DNA from: Gonium pectorale
Lineage: Eukaryota > Chlorophyta > Chlorophyceae > Chlamydomonadales > Volvocaceae
Assembly (NCBI GenBank): GCA_001584585.1
Contig: LSYV01000053.1
Coordinates: 471,597-535,596 of the forward strand
Length of the DNA: 64,000 nucleotides
Reading direction: 5' to 3'
Shown: positions 34,089-46,000 of the stretch, in pieces
Layout of the letters: each line of letters opens with the position of its first letter
Position numbering within the stretch: the first letter of the stretch is position 1
Translations under genes and position numbers: made by a program
Notes under the pieces: model-generated
Told to the model about the DNA's origin: nothing
The model's input: the letters and a program-made list of their open reading frames with translations, nothing else
Database searches by the model: none

Positions 34089-35130
34089 GTCAGCGACAGC
34101 TATCGTCGAGTCCTTGTTTCAAGAGGGAATGACCCGGGCAACAAAGAGCAAGGCTGATCGTAATGTGGTGGATCGTAATATGATGAAGTACCCACCTGTA
34201 GGGCGGTTTTGAGGCACCGTTAGTCGTTGGTGATTGATGCCGTACAACATTACGGGCATTCCAGCTGTGACCCATACACCGGCACAAATGGCCGCCAAAA
34301 TCGGCCGCATGACCGGCGCTACTCACGCCGTTCCCCCATGACGGACAGAGCTGACAGAGAGGGCTCACTAGTAACCTTAACAGCAGCCCACCAGACAGCG
34401 CGTGCAACTGGCCCTGCGCCCCTGCCTCTGAAGGATCCAGCCTTCCAGTTTGGAGGGCGCACGGACGGGTGGCGTGGAAGCCTTGGTGATCTGGCAGTCC
34501 ACAGCGGATGCGCCCCGTACAACGCCAGTCAAGCCTCAGCGAAAAGGCATCCTGCCGCTCATGCACCTTCAGCCCACAATCTTACGGCTGAAGTGGCCGG
34601 ACTAAACAAATTTATCAAATGTGAGGATCAGCGGCTACAGCAGAAACAAGTAAAGCGGTAGACCATGCGGTCCAAACTCTTCACAGAGCCCGGAACCCCA
34701 CGTGGTCATTGCACAACACTCTCTTTGTCCGCCAAAAATGTGGGCACCGCTGGTTGCGCCAGCACAGAGGGACAGCATGCTTGCACCGCGACGTTGCGCA
34801 CCGTGCACGGGAATGCCAGCCGTACCGTACATCAATGAAACCCGTACCGTACATCAATGAAACATGCTGTACGGCAGCACCTGTGAGGCCGCCGGCGACC
34901 GGCGCGCCGCTGCGGAACGCCGCAGCCGGTGTACCGTACCGTCCCGGCGCGCTTGCCCCAGTCCATGTCCTCGTTCTTTTCTCTCGCCCATGCACGCCTT
35001 TCGTGCTGCTGAGGAGCCGTTCTCGCCCGCTGCCAGTTGGCCGCCAGAGTAGGGCACCAGCGTAGGACGCCAGCGTAAGTACTCTTCATTGCCCTGCCGT
35101 AGGAGGGCCGCCACCGTGGCGTGCCGCGCC
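34089..35130. other. Intergenic region between SprT-like gene start and the STI1-like gene 3' end
   Basis: It should hold the promoter of the SprT-like gene and the 3' UTR of the upstream minus-strand gene. No supported exon lies here. A perfect 22-nt tandem duplication lies at 34820-34863. Confidence 0.4.
34820..34863. repeat. Perfect 22-nt tandem duplication
   Basis: Two exact head-to-tail copies, 34820-34841 and 34842-34863, each contain GTACCGTACATCAATGAAAC. Confidence 0.9.
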
Positions 35131-38100
35131 CTACCGGCCCTTGCCCTGCTGCTGCATGCTCTTCCACATCTCCGCCACCAGCGGCCCGATGTTGGGGTCG
35201 TCCAGCCACTTGGACATCACCTCGGAAGTGGGGCTGGTGGAGATCTCGCGGATCGCCACCCAGAACTGCCGGGGGTTGGGCGTGTTGACGAGGGCCGGAA
35301 GGAGATAACGTTAATGGAGGAAGGGAATGAAACGGAGGGGGCGAGTGGACAAACGGCGCGATGAGGGGCGGAGTATGCGGAGAGCCCCCAGAGGGCAACC
35401 CTAAGCTGGCAGGGTACCGTACACGCATCACATAGGGAAGCGGGCGAAGAGGATGGAGGGAAGGGGCCGACGGGATGAAGAGGAAGAAGATCCGCAAGTG
35501 GACAATGCCTCACCCCAGAAGGCGGGTGCCCCTAGGCAGCAACGGACAGGGTTCAAGAGCAGCAGGAAGGAGGAAAGGGTGGATAATAGGATAAGAGGTC
35601 ATCGAGCTCCGGCCCGGCTTTTCGTGACCCACGCCGGCGGGGCGTACGTCCGCCGTACCTTGGGGTCTTTCTGCGCCCGGAAGATGATCTGCGGGTCCAT
35701 CGAGCGCATCATGGTGCTCAGGTCCAGCCGCCCCAGCATGCTCATGCCCCACATCTCGCGGAAGTACTGCATTGAGGGAGGGACGAGGGGTGGTGGCGGT
35801 GCGAACGGGGGAGGCGAGAGACTGGCGCCAGGCACTGTGGGCGTGAGGCATCGGGGGGAATGTAAACTGGGGGGGGACATTTTTACTCACGTGCAGCTGC
35901 CCCGACGGCTCACACATCGCACGACCAGGCAAGGCAACCTTCAATCATGCGCAGAAGGGGGGCGCGCCAAACACTGGCCGTGCCGATGAACTCCGTCGCC
36001 GCTCTGTCCATGTCCCTCTTCCACCCAGCGCTCATGCCGTGCCGGATGCCGTACTGCCTTCCGAATGAGGGGGCGCGTCTGCGCATCTGTGTTGCCCCAA
36101 CTTTGCCTTGTAGTAGCCCACCCTGCTGGCAACGTCCGTGCACGTGTGTATACGTCCGTAGATGTGGGTTCCCATTCTGCAGCTTTACAGTCAAACTAAC
36201 CTACGCCAAGATGCGTGTAAGGGGTCCCGTACTGCCGTACGAACCTGCAGGAACTGCTGATGAGCGACCGGATCGTTGGCCACGCGCTCCTCCTGCTCGA
36301 CCCATCTGCAATTGCGTAGGGAGAGAGTGGGTATTTCAGTATTAAAGGCCGTACTAGCGCCGCATACATGGCCGAATGAATGCCGGAACCGGAGCTAGAT
36401 AGGGCTGCGAATGACGGCGGCGGGATAAGAACTTTGTCTGGGATCCGTGCGACGTGTCGTTGCAGCGGCCTGCTGTCGACTGGACCTCGCACATGCCCGA
36501 TCGGACGCGTACTTGTACAAGCCCGCGGACTACGGCCATGCCGGACCGTGAGCGCGCGAAATTCTCTGCCGTCCAAAGCAACACACCCGACCCACACAGC
36601 GCTCTCGTCCCATGCATGGGCCTGAAAACTATTGACACGCCTACTCACCTGCGGTACTCGGTCAGGCTCTGCTTCAACCTGCGGATTGAAGCAGGACACG
36701 GCCCCGGCTGGTGTGTTCAGCATTGGAGCAAGCGGACATTTGAACTGGACGGTCGCCATTCTGTCCATCGGCGACCAGCCAGCCCAGGAGCTCGGGGTCC
36801 TTTATACGGACAGCGGATGCACAAACGTCACCGACCGGTACTACTATGCTCAATAGGTGGTGCGCGTCCAAGTCGGCGGCTAGGCTGGTAGGGAACCGTG
36901 ACCGACGTGAGGTGAGCAAGCTCGGTGTGGCTAACGAACGCTGCGCAAGCAGCTTCACCCTGTGGTGCGCCCTGCAAACTCCGCCACTCATCCTGGCCGC
37001 GGAGCTCGCTGCTCACCCCATGAACATCTGCGGCAGCGTGAAGCCGCCCTCGAGCATCTGCGCGTTGGTGGTCCGCAGGTACTCCTTGGCGGCGGGGTCC
37101 TGCGACAGCTCCAGCCGCTTGATGAATATCTCGTAGCGGTTGGACACCTCCTCCATCTGCATCCCGCCACACAGCCACTCAGGACAGAGAGACGCCAGGA
37201 CGGCTGCGAGCGCTGGACGTCCGTGGGAAATAAAGCGGCAGGGCAAGTAGACGCTTCGGGGTTCCCCAGACGTTGACCACCTCTCCTTCATCGACAGAAG
37301 GTAGAAGATACGGGCACGGGCGGTTTACGGGAATGGGCGCGGGCGGTGGGCCTGCACGCGTGCTGGCGCCTGCGAGAGGCAGCGTATGGTCTCAAGGTCT
37401 CAAGGACGCGCCCTCCCATCTGCCAGGGGTAAACACGACGAGCGGAGTGTGACGGCCGGCATCCCATAATCGGAAAGGACCAGGAGCGTGACGCCAGATA
37501 AACAGGGCCAATCGAAGGCAGGCGGTGCGCAAGGGTTCGCCTCTAACTGTGCGCGGGTGAAGTGGACGGGCGAGAAGGGTGCGAGAACGTGCCGTGGGTT
37601 CTGCCGACTCAGCAAGCGGGAGGGAGGGAGCACCAGCATCGTGTGGGAGTGGAGCAGCCGGCACGGCCCTGGCGCTGCCCTCAAACGAAATATTCGTGGT
37701 CGAAGGGGCCGCGGACACGGCACGCATCGACGAGCGCGAGACACAATACGCGAGCGGGATCAAGCGCTGGCGGTGCGCGTCGCGCACAACCCTGAGCTGC
37801 TGGCTGCTTCGTGGCGCGATCTGGGCATCGTCCGAGCAAGCGGCACCACCATTGCCCACCACAAACCAGCGCCACCCTCTACCAAGGGCATACCTTGTCC
37901 AAGTACATCTGTTTCCCTGCGAATGGGGAGTGGGACCCAACTGGAAAGCGGACACATCAGACGATGCTGGTTGCTCCCAGGTCCCCCGGCTTTGACCCTG
38001 GAGGACTGCAGGCAAGGTCCGGTCCCAGCTGGCATGCCGGCCGCCACAGGGGTGTGCTCTGCCGCGTCCTAGGCAGCGCATTGCAGCGGACAATGCCCAG

Positions 38101-39028
38101 CCTGTGTAGGCGTCATAAGCCCGCAGCCACTCTTGCAGGAAGTGTTCATATGCCCTCTCGAGCCCCTGCTGTGCCGGCGAGCCAGACCCACCTGCAAGGT
38201 CGAACTCGGGGAACTTGGGCGCCATCTGGGAGAGCGTGTTTACCTCCATTACGAGCCTGTTGGTTGGCAAGGCGAGAGGTCACGGGGTCCACAAGCTGCT
38301 AAGTTTGCAGTTTAGGTGTGGGCTTGACGTAACCGTAAACGAGAGCGCACTTGCATTCCCTTGCTGCTTCAGTTCCCCTGCGTCCAAACGCACCACGCAC
38401 ACCATGCCAGCCCCACATTAACCCGTCACCCTTTGTCTATCTTCGCCAGCCTCCCATTGCCTTTCCCCTTACCACAACTGCCCACCCCCGCAAGCACCTT
38501 GCATCCTCCCTGTACTGCGGCAGCTGCCTGCGGTACGCCCAACATGACGTGCTATTCATCACGCTCAACGCCTTCCCTCGCTCCACAGGGCCCATTCCGC
38601 CCTGCCCTCCCCTGCGCCTCCCCGCTCCCCAGCCACATACGCTCCTCCTTCATGTGTCACGCCCGTCCTATGCCACACGCCCATCTCGTCGATCCCCGCC
38701 CATATGCACTCGTCGCCCAACCCCGCCCAACCGGCCCATCCCTGCCAAACCCGATTTGATCCCCCGCCAATAGCACACAAAGGGCTTACTTTGTGAATTC
38801 CTGTACCACCAGCTCGCTTCGAAACACTGGGCTGTTAAACAGATTATCATACATGTCGTCCGTGGCCCTCGCGATGCAGCTCTGTCTAGGCCCGCGATGG
38901 ATTCGTTGAGGCCAACGAGTTGCGCGACAAGGCGAGGGATAGGAGCACGACGCGACTTCCGAGTGGTGAAGATGGGTGGCCACCCGCTGCGTCCTTCTGA
39001 GTTGCATTGTTCCTCCAAAAGCTTTCAT
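35131..39028 (-). CDS. Predicted plastid-targeted protein with STI1-like C-terminal repeat
   Basis: Seven exons assemble in phase: 39028-38790, 38256-38192, 37203-37017, 36678-36649, 36305-36245, 35766-35659 and 35265-35131. They give 274 residues. The first ~50 residues are rich in Arg, Ser, Thr and His with no acidic residue except one Glu, and look like a chloroplast (or mitochondrial) transit peptide ending near CIARATDD. The mature part is helical: NLFNSPVFRSELVVQEF, KFPEFDLA, NRYEIFIKRLELSQDPAAKE, EQEERVANDPVAHQQFL. The C-terminus carries DPQIIFRAQKDPK then FWVAIREISTSPTSEVMSKW and LDDPNIGPLVAEMWKSM, the DP-spaced helical pattern of STI1/Hop-type chaperone-binding domains, as at the end of plastid Tic40. 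The function is not known; a chaperone-adaptor role is inference. The exon 2/3 junction is uncertain: exon 3 may begin at 37156. Confidence 0.74.
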
Positions 39029-39358
39029 GGCCAGTAAGGTTGAATGAGCCACAATGGTGTACTAACTGTAAATTGGATATTGCACAACAGGATCCTGGCG
39101 AGCCAGCTACAGTGAGTTAGTGCTTTGGAGCTTAAGTCTGGATGTGGGCACCGTGGCGTGGCATACGCGGTGTGTGCTACACGTACCAGCCGTACGACAT
39201 GCTCGCGGTCACATGTCTTTGCCTCATATTGCCGAGCGCTTGAATAGCACGCCTTATGCAAACACGCACACGAGTCGCACGAGGCCCCCGTCCCTGCAGA
39301 GGCCCTGGGGTCTTCAGATGACGAGAAATGGTTTTGGGGCCGGCGTAGCCACGGTCTG

Positions 39359-40130
39359 TTTCTCTCCTGTCCTGGCGTTCATCTCCTCTTCTCCTTTGTG
39401 TTCGTCATTCCACCTTCCTGCTCTGTGGTCTTAAGGTGCAGCGCTCCTCTCCGTATGCGGGCCGTCGGTGTTTGGTCTTGGCTGCCGTGGTGTGCTGTGG
39501 TTAGGGCAGGGTTTCGTCACGGGAGGGCTGTCTATCCTTCCCGATGTCTGCGCCCTTTCTCCACTCGCAGCCTGTGACCTTTCCCCAGAAAAAAAAATGC
39601 GCAACGCCCATCCCCACACCTTTTTACATGACACCTGTATGTCCGTACAGAGGTTGCTTGGGCTATCGCCTGTGGTCTGTTACCCTTGATCTGGCTGTAT
39701 ATGCGCCAGGTGTCTGCAACGCCCCAGCAAGCTGCTCTCTCTGGGAGGAGAGGGTCCCAGAGCCAATCGGCCCTAAAAAAAGAGAAATCTGCAGAGAAAG
39801 AGGGAGCCCCAGAGGGAGCTTACTGGTAACGCCGCCTTCGGGTACGTGTGTCCGTAGAGGTGCCTCCATGTTTTATTACAGCTACTCACATGCGTGCGCA
39901 GTAACCCGCAGCACAGTTTTGTCCTCATTTTCTATTTCTCTCCTATCCTCGCGTTGGCCTCATCTGTCCTGGGTTGTCGCCCTTGTCTTCCTGCTCTGTG
40001 TTTCCTCATGTGCATGCCGCCGGTGTTGGTTTTGGCTGCGGTGGTGCGCTGGGGCTTGAGCAGGGTTTCGGTGGTCTCCTTCACGCATAGGGGAAGGTTG
40101 GTTGTCCGCTTGTCCTTCCCTACCTAAAAC
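39359..40130. repeat. Two diverged ~190-bp direct repeats with spacer
   Basis: Copy 1 (about 39359-39545) and copy 2 (about 39933-40128) share ordered blocks: TTCTCTCCT(G/A)TCCT, TTCCTGCTCTGTG, CGGTGTT(T)GG, TTGGCTGC(C/G)GTGGTG and GCAGGGTTTCG. Indels separate the blocks. The ~390-bp spacer between the copies contains short A runs. The origin is unknown; a decayed mobile element or tandem array is possible. Confidence 0.55.
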
Positions 40131-40146
40131 CTCTCACAGGGAAAAC

Positions 40147-40167
40147 GGCGTCTCACGGAGAGACGCC
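40147..40167. repeat. Perfect 8-bp inverted repeat (hairpin) with 5-nt loop
   Basis: GGCGTCTC at 40147-40154 is the exact reverse complement of GAGACGCC at 40160-40167, with loop ACGGA. It sits at the right border of the diverged repeat block. Confidence 0.7.
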
Positions 40168-43085
40168 TGCGGGTCCTGTTGGACCTGCTGGTTGCATGCC
40201 ATGTGCAGGGAGCAAGGGATAGGGGAGGAGGGCAGCATCTCTGCAGCTGGGTAACTTTCGGCATGGAAGGAACTTTCCGTGCTGTACTGGCTCGGAGGAA
40301 TGGAGTTTGGAAAAAATGAGTACCATGACCCGTGTCTGGACGGGGTAAGGAGCATTCTGGTCGAGGCCAAGATCCAGATTCGTAGCAATCCTGGCGCATG
40401 CCTATTCACACGGTCAGCTTGCGAGCCAGACTCTTCTCAAGACATACGACAGGCATGAGTACTGCACCGAACGCGGCGAGAAGCAGTAGCTAAGGCTGCC
40501 AATCCCAAGCATGAGCATGTTCGCACCAGCGACCCATGGGTCCGTTCTTGCGCCCCTTTGCTTCCTGCGCAGACCCCACCGTACCGAGCAGTCAAGCGAT
40601 GTGCTCAAATGTGTCCCCGAGCGAAGCGACGTGGCCAAGGCAGTTAAGATGCGGGTGCGCTCCCGCCCTCAGAGCCACCAGCCATGTGGGGCGACCGCGC
40701 GTGACTGTGTGGACGCGCTGACGCCACGTGCATCAGCGGTGCAGGGTCTGTGATATCCAAACTTCAACAAATCATTGCCACCCCGGGGACGCAATTCATG
40801 GCCCCCCGGGGAATGCAGTCGAAGCCCAGGATGCTGTGAGACGTTTGCTGGCAGTCTGGACTCGGCAGGCGCTTAGTAAAGGAATGCCCATGCTCCGCCT
40901 TGCGCCTTGCTCTCACGTCTTATCCCACACGATCCCACCGGGCGCCGGTAGTGCATGACTGCCTGGGGCATGCACCCAGACCTCGACCCAGGCGGCACAG
41001 TCGTCCGCCGAACCTTTGTACATGTTACCCTCGTACCTAGTAAGCATTATTGCGAATTGCCTAAGTGGGTCAACTGGATGAGCTGCCGAGCAGCTTTGGT
41101 GCTGATATACCCATGTGCCTGGCTGTGGATTGCCGATGCCGTCCACGCGGGTTTGAAACCCTTCAGGAGCTGAAGTTGATTGGGTACCCTGCACCGTTTC
41201 GACATCTTACAACATGTAAATTTCATGGCAACGAAAACCTTCCGAAAGAGGCGCGAAAATGCAACCTCCTGGGTCAGCAAGGAAGTGTGAAATGAAACAT
41301 GCATGCAGCCTAGCCATCTGACATGTACCTGACACGTCTCTGACATCTAGGCTTTCACCACCTGCACATGACCAAACAGTTCAATCGAATAAGTAACTGG
41401 AGCAACCAATACATCGAAGTGGCGCTCGTAAAGAAGGACCAGGGAACTTCTCACATCAAAAGAATAAACGGATTGAGGCCGAAATCCCTCACAAAGCCGC
41501 TCTGTCGCATGCACACGCAGCTCGCTCTTTCAGGATTTGCCAACCGCACTAAATGCGAGGCAGGCGGCAGACAGGCATTCCAGTAAACGCGGCGAGATGC
41601 AGTGGTCGAAGCTGCTTATTGCAAACAGCGTCCGCAGAACCACTCGCACACACCGCAGCAGAGCCCTATGCCTTCTGGCCGGAAAACAGCCACGGACAAA
41701 ACACTAGAAAAGCAGGGCGAGTGGCGTGCGTACCGGTAATGGCTTCAGAAATTCACACAGATAGCCGGCTACGAAAGGGTCCGCCACACTTATCATGGCC
41801 TTATGACAGGGTAGACCAAATGCATGTGTATATTCTTGCAGCCATTAAGATGTCGCATGCCAAGATCGACACATACGGCACGTTACGAGTCACGCAGTGA
41901 CCACTCAGCATAAACAGAGCTGTCGAGGCCATCGGACGTATCAAGCAACACTGCACCCGCAAGGGGTGGCACAACGCTGCGCAGCACGCATGTATGTATG
42001 TAAGATTCTCGATTTATTGTCTAGTACTGTGCCTGTCACGCGAGATCCCACAAAGTAGTGCACGGATCGGTGCACCGTACAATATTGTGGTGCATTCTCA
42101 TGCGATAGGCCCCAAGCCACGCCACTCATAAGCTTCCCCCCATCGCACGTGCGCGGCGCTACTGCATGCGTGATACATCAACCTCATGGCCGATTACCGT
42201 ACGTCGAGTAAGAGGGTCGCCCACCCATTAGTGTGGCTCAGTCTTGCTGCTCAATCTCTACTCAAGTAACGACACGCCACTGCACGCAAAGTGCAAACCT
42301 ACAGCACACCTGGGCCCATCTGCCGCCACAGTGGTACCGCCTTGGCTGCAAATTGCAGCTGCACGTAGCGGTGCCAAGCCGCGGGCGTAAAAGCCGCCGT
42401 TGCCAGCTCAGTACGAAAAACCTGGGCTGGCAGCAGTGCGCCCAGATTTGGGTGTGCTGCCGGAAAAGGCAATGCCCCTCAGTTCTCTATTTGAAACCTA
42501 CGCTTAGTGCGTAGCGTGATCATGTCGCAGCGTGGCCATGCCGTAGCGTGATCATGCCACTTTCGTCGCGCTGTGCGCTTGTGGAGGCGACACGGCGCCG
42601 CGAGCGGATGTGGACCTGCGCGACAGAGAGCACATGCAGACGGGATCGACCACCCAGTAACCGGCCCTTTTTTGCTGCTCGTGCGGGGTACAGCAGGGCT
42701 GTCAAGGCCAAGCCGCACTGGGTGCGCGCGCCTGGTGACATTCCCCGCTCAAGTACGCTTGCAGGACAAGGGAGGCGCACGACGTGGTTCCCGAATGCCT
42801 CCCGGCCCGAGGACCGAGGGGGAACGCCTACCTCAGCATGCTCCGCAGCCTGCCAGCGATGCCGGCGCCGTGTTCCTTCGGTTCATTGTCACCTCCTGTT
42901 TATACGACATGTGCACCGGGTTGCAAACATGCAGGATATGTACACAATTCGCAGACATCCATGCACATGGGCACATGGCCCTACAGGTTGCGGGCACAGA
43001 GAGACAACGTTGGCACCGAAGGTGCCCCGACCGCGCTGCCGTGAAGGCGCTTGTGTGGAGCCTCTTCCAGGGATGACTGAACAAG

Positions 43086-46000
43086 TCACGTGGCGTGTGG
43101 GGTCGCGGGCCGCCGCTCTCCTAATACTTCTTCAGCCAACAAATTCCATGGATGCGCACATCTGGACAGACACGAGCTACAGTCAGCCCTGGCAATCGCA
43201 TTCGGCTTCCTACCGCCTCCAGCGCTTGGCAGGTAGCCGTTGTCGCTAACGGTTGGCGGCCCGCCACCGGGGCCGCCACCGTTCGCGTTGGTGGCCGTTC
43301 CGAGTGCCCGTGCGATCAGCCTCTCCACGTCCAGCTCGAGCGGCAGCTGACTCATTAGCTCCGCGATGCGCCGCCTCTGCGGGTTTCGGGAAGCGTGCGA
43401 GTACGGTACTTGCATGTGTTTGAAAAGTACCTTTCGTGGTGTGACGTGGGCATCGGCGCGCATGTGGTTCATTCGTACTGTAGAGACGGCCGTGTGGCGT
43501 ACCGTACATCCAACATCCATCAAGGCAAGGGTCAAAATGTCGACGGTGCAAATATTGTGCGGACAGTAAGACTCAGCTGTCGCCTATACACACGTAGTCG
43601 CGCACTGGGCAGGACGGCACATGATGTCGGGGCCGGCCCCTTGGCATGCAAGCGAGTACTCACGCTAGAGGAGCCAGCCTGCGTGCCTCACCTCCTTGAC
43701 GGCCCTCTTAAGCAGCGGGTTCAGAAGTAAGACGATGAAGCCGAGGAAGATGATCCACAGCAGCAGGAACAGGATGATGTGCAATAGGAGGATGCCTGCA
43801 CAACGTATGGCACCGGGCACCGGGCGAGGTAGTGGATGCGTGAGTGGATGCATGGCGAATGGCAGTGGAACGCTCTGTGAGCGTCCGTGTGCATGCTACC
43901 TGCGTCTCTGCATGCTCAGAATGCTTGTTTGTATCGCCGGTGCTGAAGGCCAGAAGTTGGAGCGTGCGAATGGACTTCGCACGCTCCGAATAATCCAACC
44001 CCCGTACCTTGAAACAGCTGGACGATCAAGTCATAGTGGAGTAGGCGCATCTTAATGGTGCCATCCACCAAATCCCGGGTCCCAACGTTGTAAATGTAGT
44101 CGAAGTGCTCTTCCGCGAGCCCGTCGGGGACCAAGCTCTTCTTGGACGCCACTGCAGGAGCCGGCACCGAGCGGCGCTGTGAACATGCGGGTCACGCTAA
44201 CGCTAGCTGCCCAATCAACAGAAAGCACCAAACAAGCAATTCAAGGCGTGACACGAAACGGGCTTCAGGGCAGCTCCGTCACAGAATGTGCGTGCGTTCG
44301 CGCGCGCTTTGGAAGGGCTCCCCACCCAACAAGAGCGAATGCACATGGTGCCATGCTGCTACCACACTAATCAGATCCGTCTAGATCCGATTCGACACAC
44401 TGATTCCATAGGACTTACTGCTAGTAATGGCCATGAAAAACTGGGCCATCATTGAATCGAGGCCCGTGTGGGTGATCTGATAGTAGCGGTACTCGGGGCC
44501 GGGGCACGGGAGGTGCGCCTGCGAGTGGCAGACGGATTAATTCAGAGCTGTACATCATCCATATCTAGGCACATGCAATTTACAAATGCAGACATGGACT
44601 TCGAGTGCCATGATGATGAGAGGGCAGCCCAGCGTTATGTGCTTGACATCGTTGATGGAACAAACCTGTTGACGGTGGCACTTTCCGGCACCGTAAAAAA
44701 GGTCAGCCAGCTCGGGTGTCGCGTGGGCCAGGCCCTCCTTGACGAGCGGGAATACTTCGGTCTCGTTCCCTGCGGTGTGAGTAGGGTTGAGCACCGCGCG
44801 CGTTCCGTGACGGTCATGGCTCAGCCCTTAGCACAGCCCTCCGCGGGCGGAATCTTACTACGTGGATGAAGCATACAACAGCAAGTACCGGTAAAAGCCG
44901 TCAAGGCCGTCACCAGTGCAAACGAGTCGCTCTCCGCGCCGGCCTCGCTAGCGACTGCCGCATTTGCCGCATTTCCACACGACACTTTCGTCCCAACCCC
45001 CGTGCCCGTGCAGCCTGTACATCCCCGTGACCCTGAGCGAGCTCACCGCCAGCCTTGTAGGCGTGCCGCCCCAGCTGCAGCGTCAGCCACGCGTCTCGCG
45101 CCAGCTTCATCACCCTCGCCAGCCCGGCTCGGCGTGCAGCAAGCTGGGACGGGTCCTCGACGTTTGCCAGCTCCTGCACACCACGAGGTGGAGGCAAGCA
45201 AGCCCGGCCCCACACGGACTTAGCGTGAAGCCGCACGAAAGTGACTCACCCGGGTGGGGCGCTTCGTTTCAAAACGCCTCTTCGCACGGCTTTACAAAGC
45301 AGCAAAGGCGCGTCACCCGATGCATGGTCCTGCAATAAGTTAGAGAAGAAGGCCCTCCCCACACGAGTGCCTGTTACGTTGGACAGGAATCCATACGCAG
45401 CAAGACCCTGGCCGCGCGCTCGGACGATACCTGGCTGAAGAAGACCTGAGCCAGGCAAGCAGGCAAGCGGAAACGGGGGCAGCGCTGTCAGGGCTTTGGA
45501 CACCATGGGAGCTGACTTGACACTCTCCCCAACATCGCCCCATGAGATATTCACCAGGATCCTATCGTCTAACACCGTACTGTGCGCAGTCGGAGTAAGG
45601 GGTGAGGGCGAGGCTAAGCTTGCAGGGGCGGGGCAGGGCGGGGCCCGGAGCCCGGCGTGACCACAGGATACAGTTGCCACCGCCCACTGAGCTCACGCTC
45701 TCTCCATGTGCTCGCTAGTATGTTACCGCCCTGCGCCTTGTCGACTCACCGATTGAAACGTACGGGCTGAGATGCGGTTCACGACAGAGTGGATCGCAAC
45801 CACCTCCACCATGCCCTGTGAAGCGAGGTTGGACACACGCGATTGGGAACACGTTTGAAACGATTATGAATCCTAGGACGCGGAAAGGAGTTGGAGGCGC
45901 AGACTGGGCAGATAAATTGCTGAGGCCGTGACCTGTCCTTACGGGCATACTCCCGGCAGTCGAAGCAACCCACTCAGCACAATACGGTCAGTCTGAGCAC

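Larger units (their letters stand above)
39029..43085. other. 4-kb intergenic region without recognisable gene
   Basis: It separates the STI1-like gene start from the TmcB-like gene stop and includes the 3' UTR of the latter. Composition changes along it: T/C-rich repeat-like DNA at 39.3-40.2 kb and AT-richer unique DNA at 40.9-42.2 kb. Open frames here show neither algal codon bias nor splice-linked domains. Confidence 0.45.

Noticed and set aside
38101..38191. Extension of exon 2 of the STI1-like gene (GLERAYEHFLQEW)
   Set aside because: It reads open and helical, but no phase-0 donor follows. Ending the exon at the GTGGGT donor after 38192 gives a complete model. Not fully excluded.
39544..40059. 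171-codon plus-strand open frame
   Set aside because: It spans the spacer and the second copy of the diverged repeat block and is Cys/Ser/Leu-rich. Most likely non-coding.
42548..43249. 233-codon plus-strand open frame
   Set aside because: It overlaps the last exon of the TmcB-like gene on the other strand, has no domain-like sequence and lies in GC-rich DNA where long chance frames are common.
45241..45560. Minus-strand open frame in the intron 45749-45174 of the TmcB-like gene
   Set aside because: The flanking exons join directly in phase with conserved sequence (ARTFQS/ELANVEDPSQ), so an extra exon is not needed.
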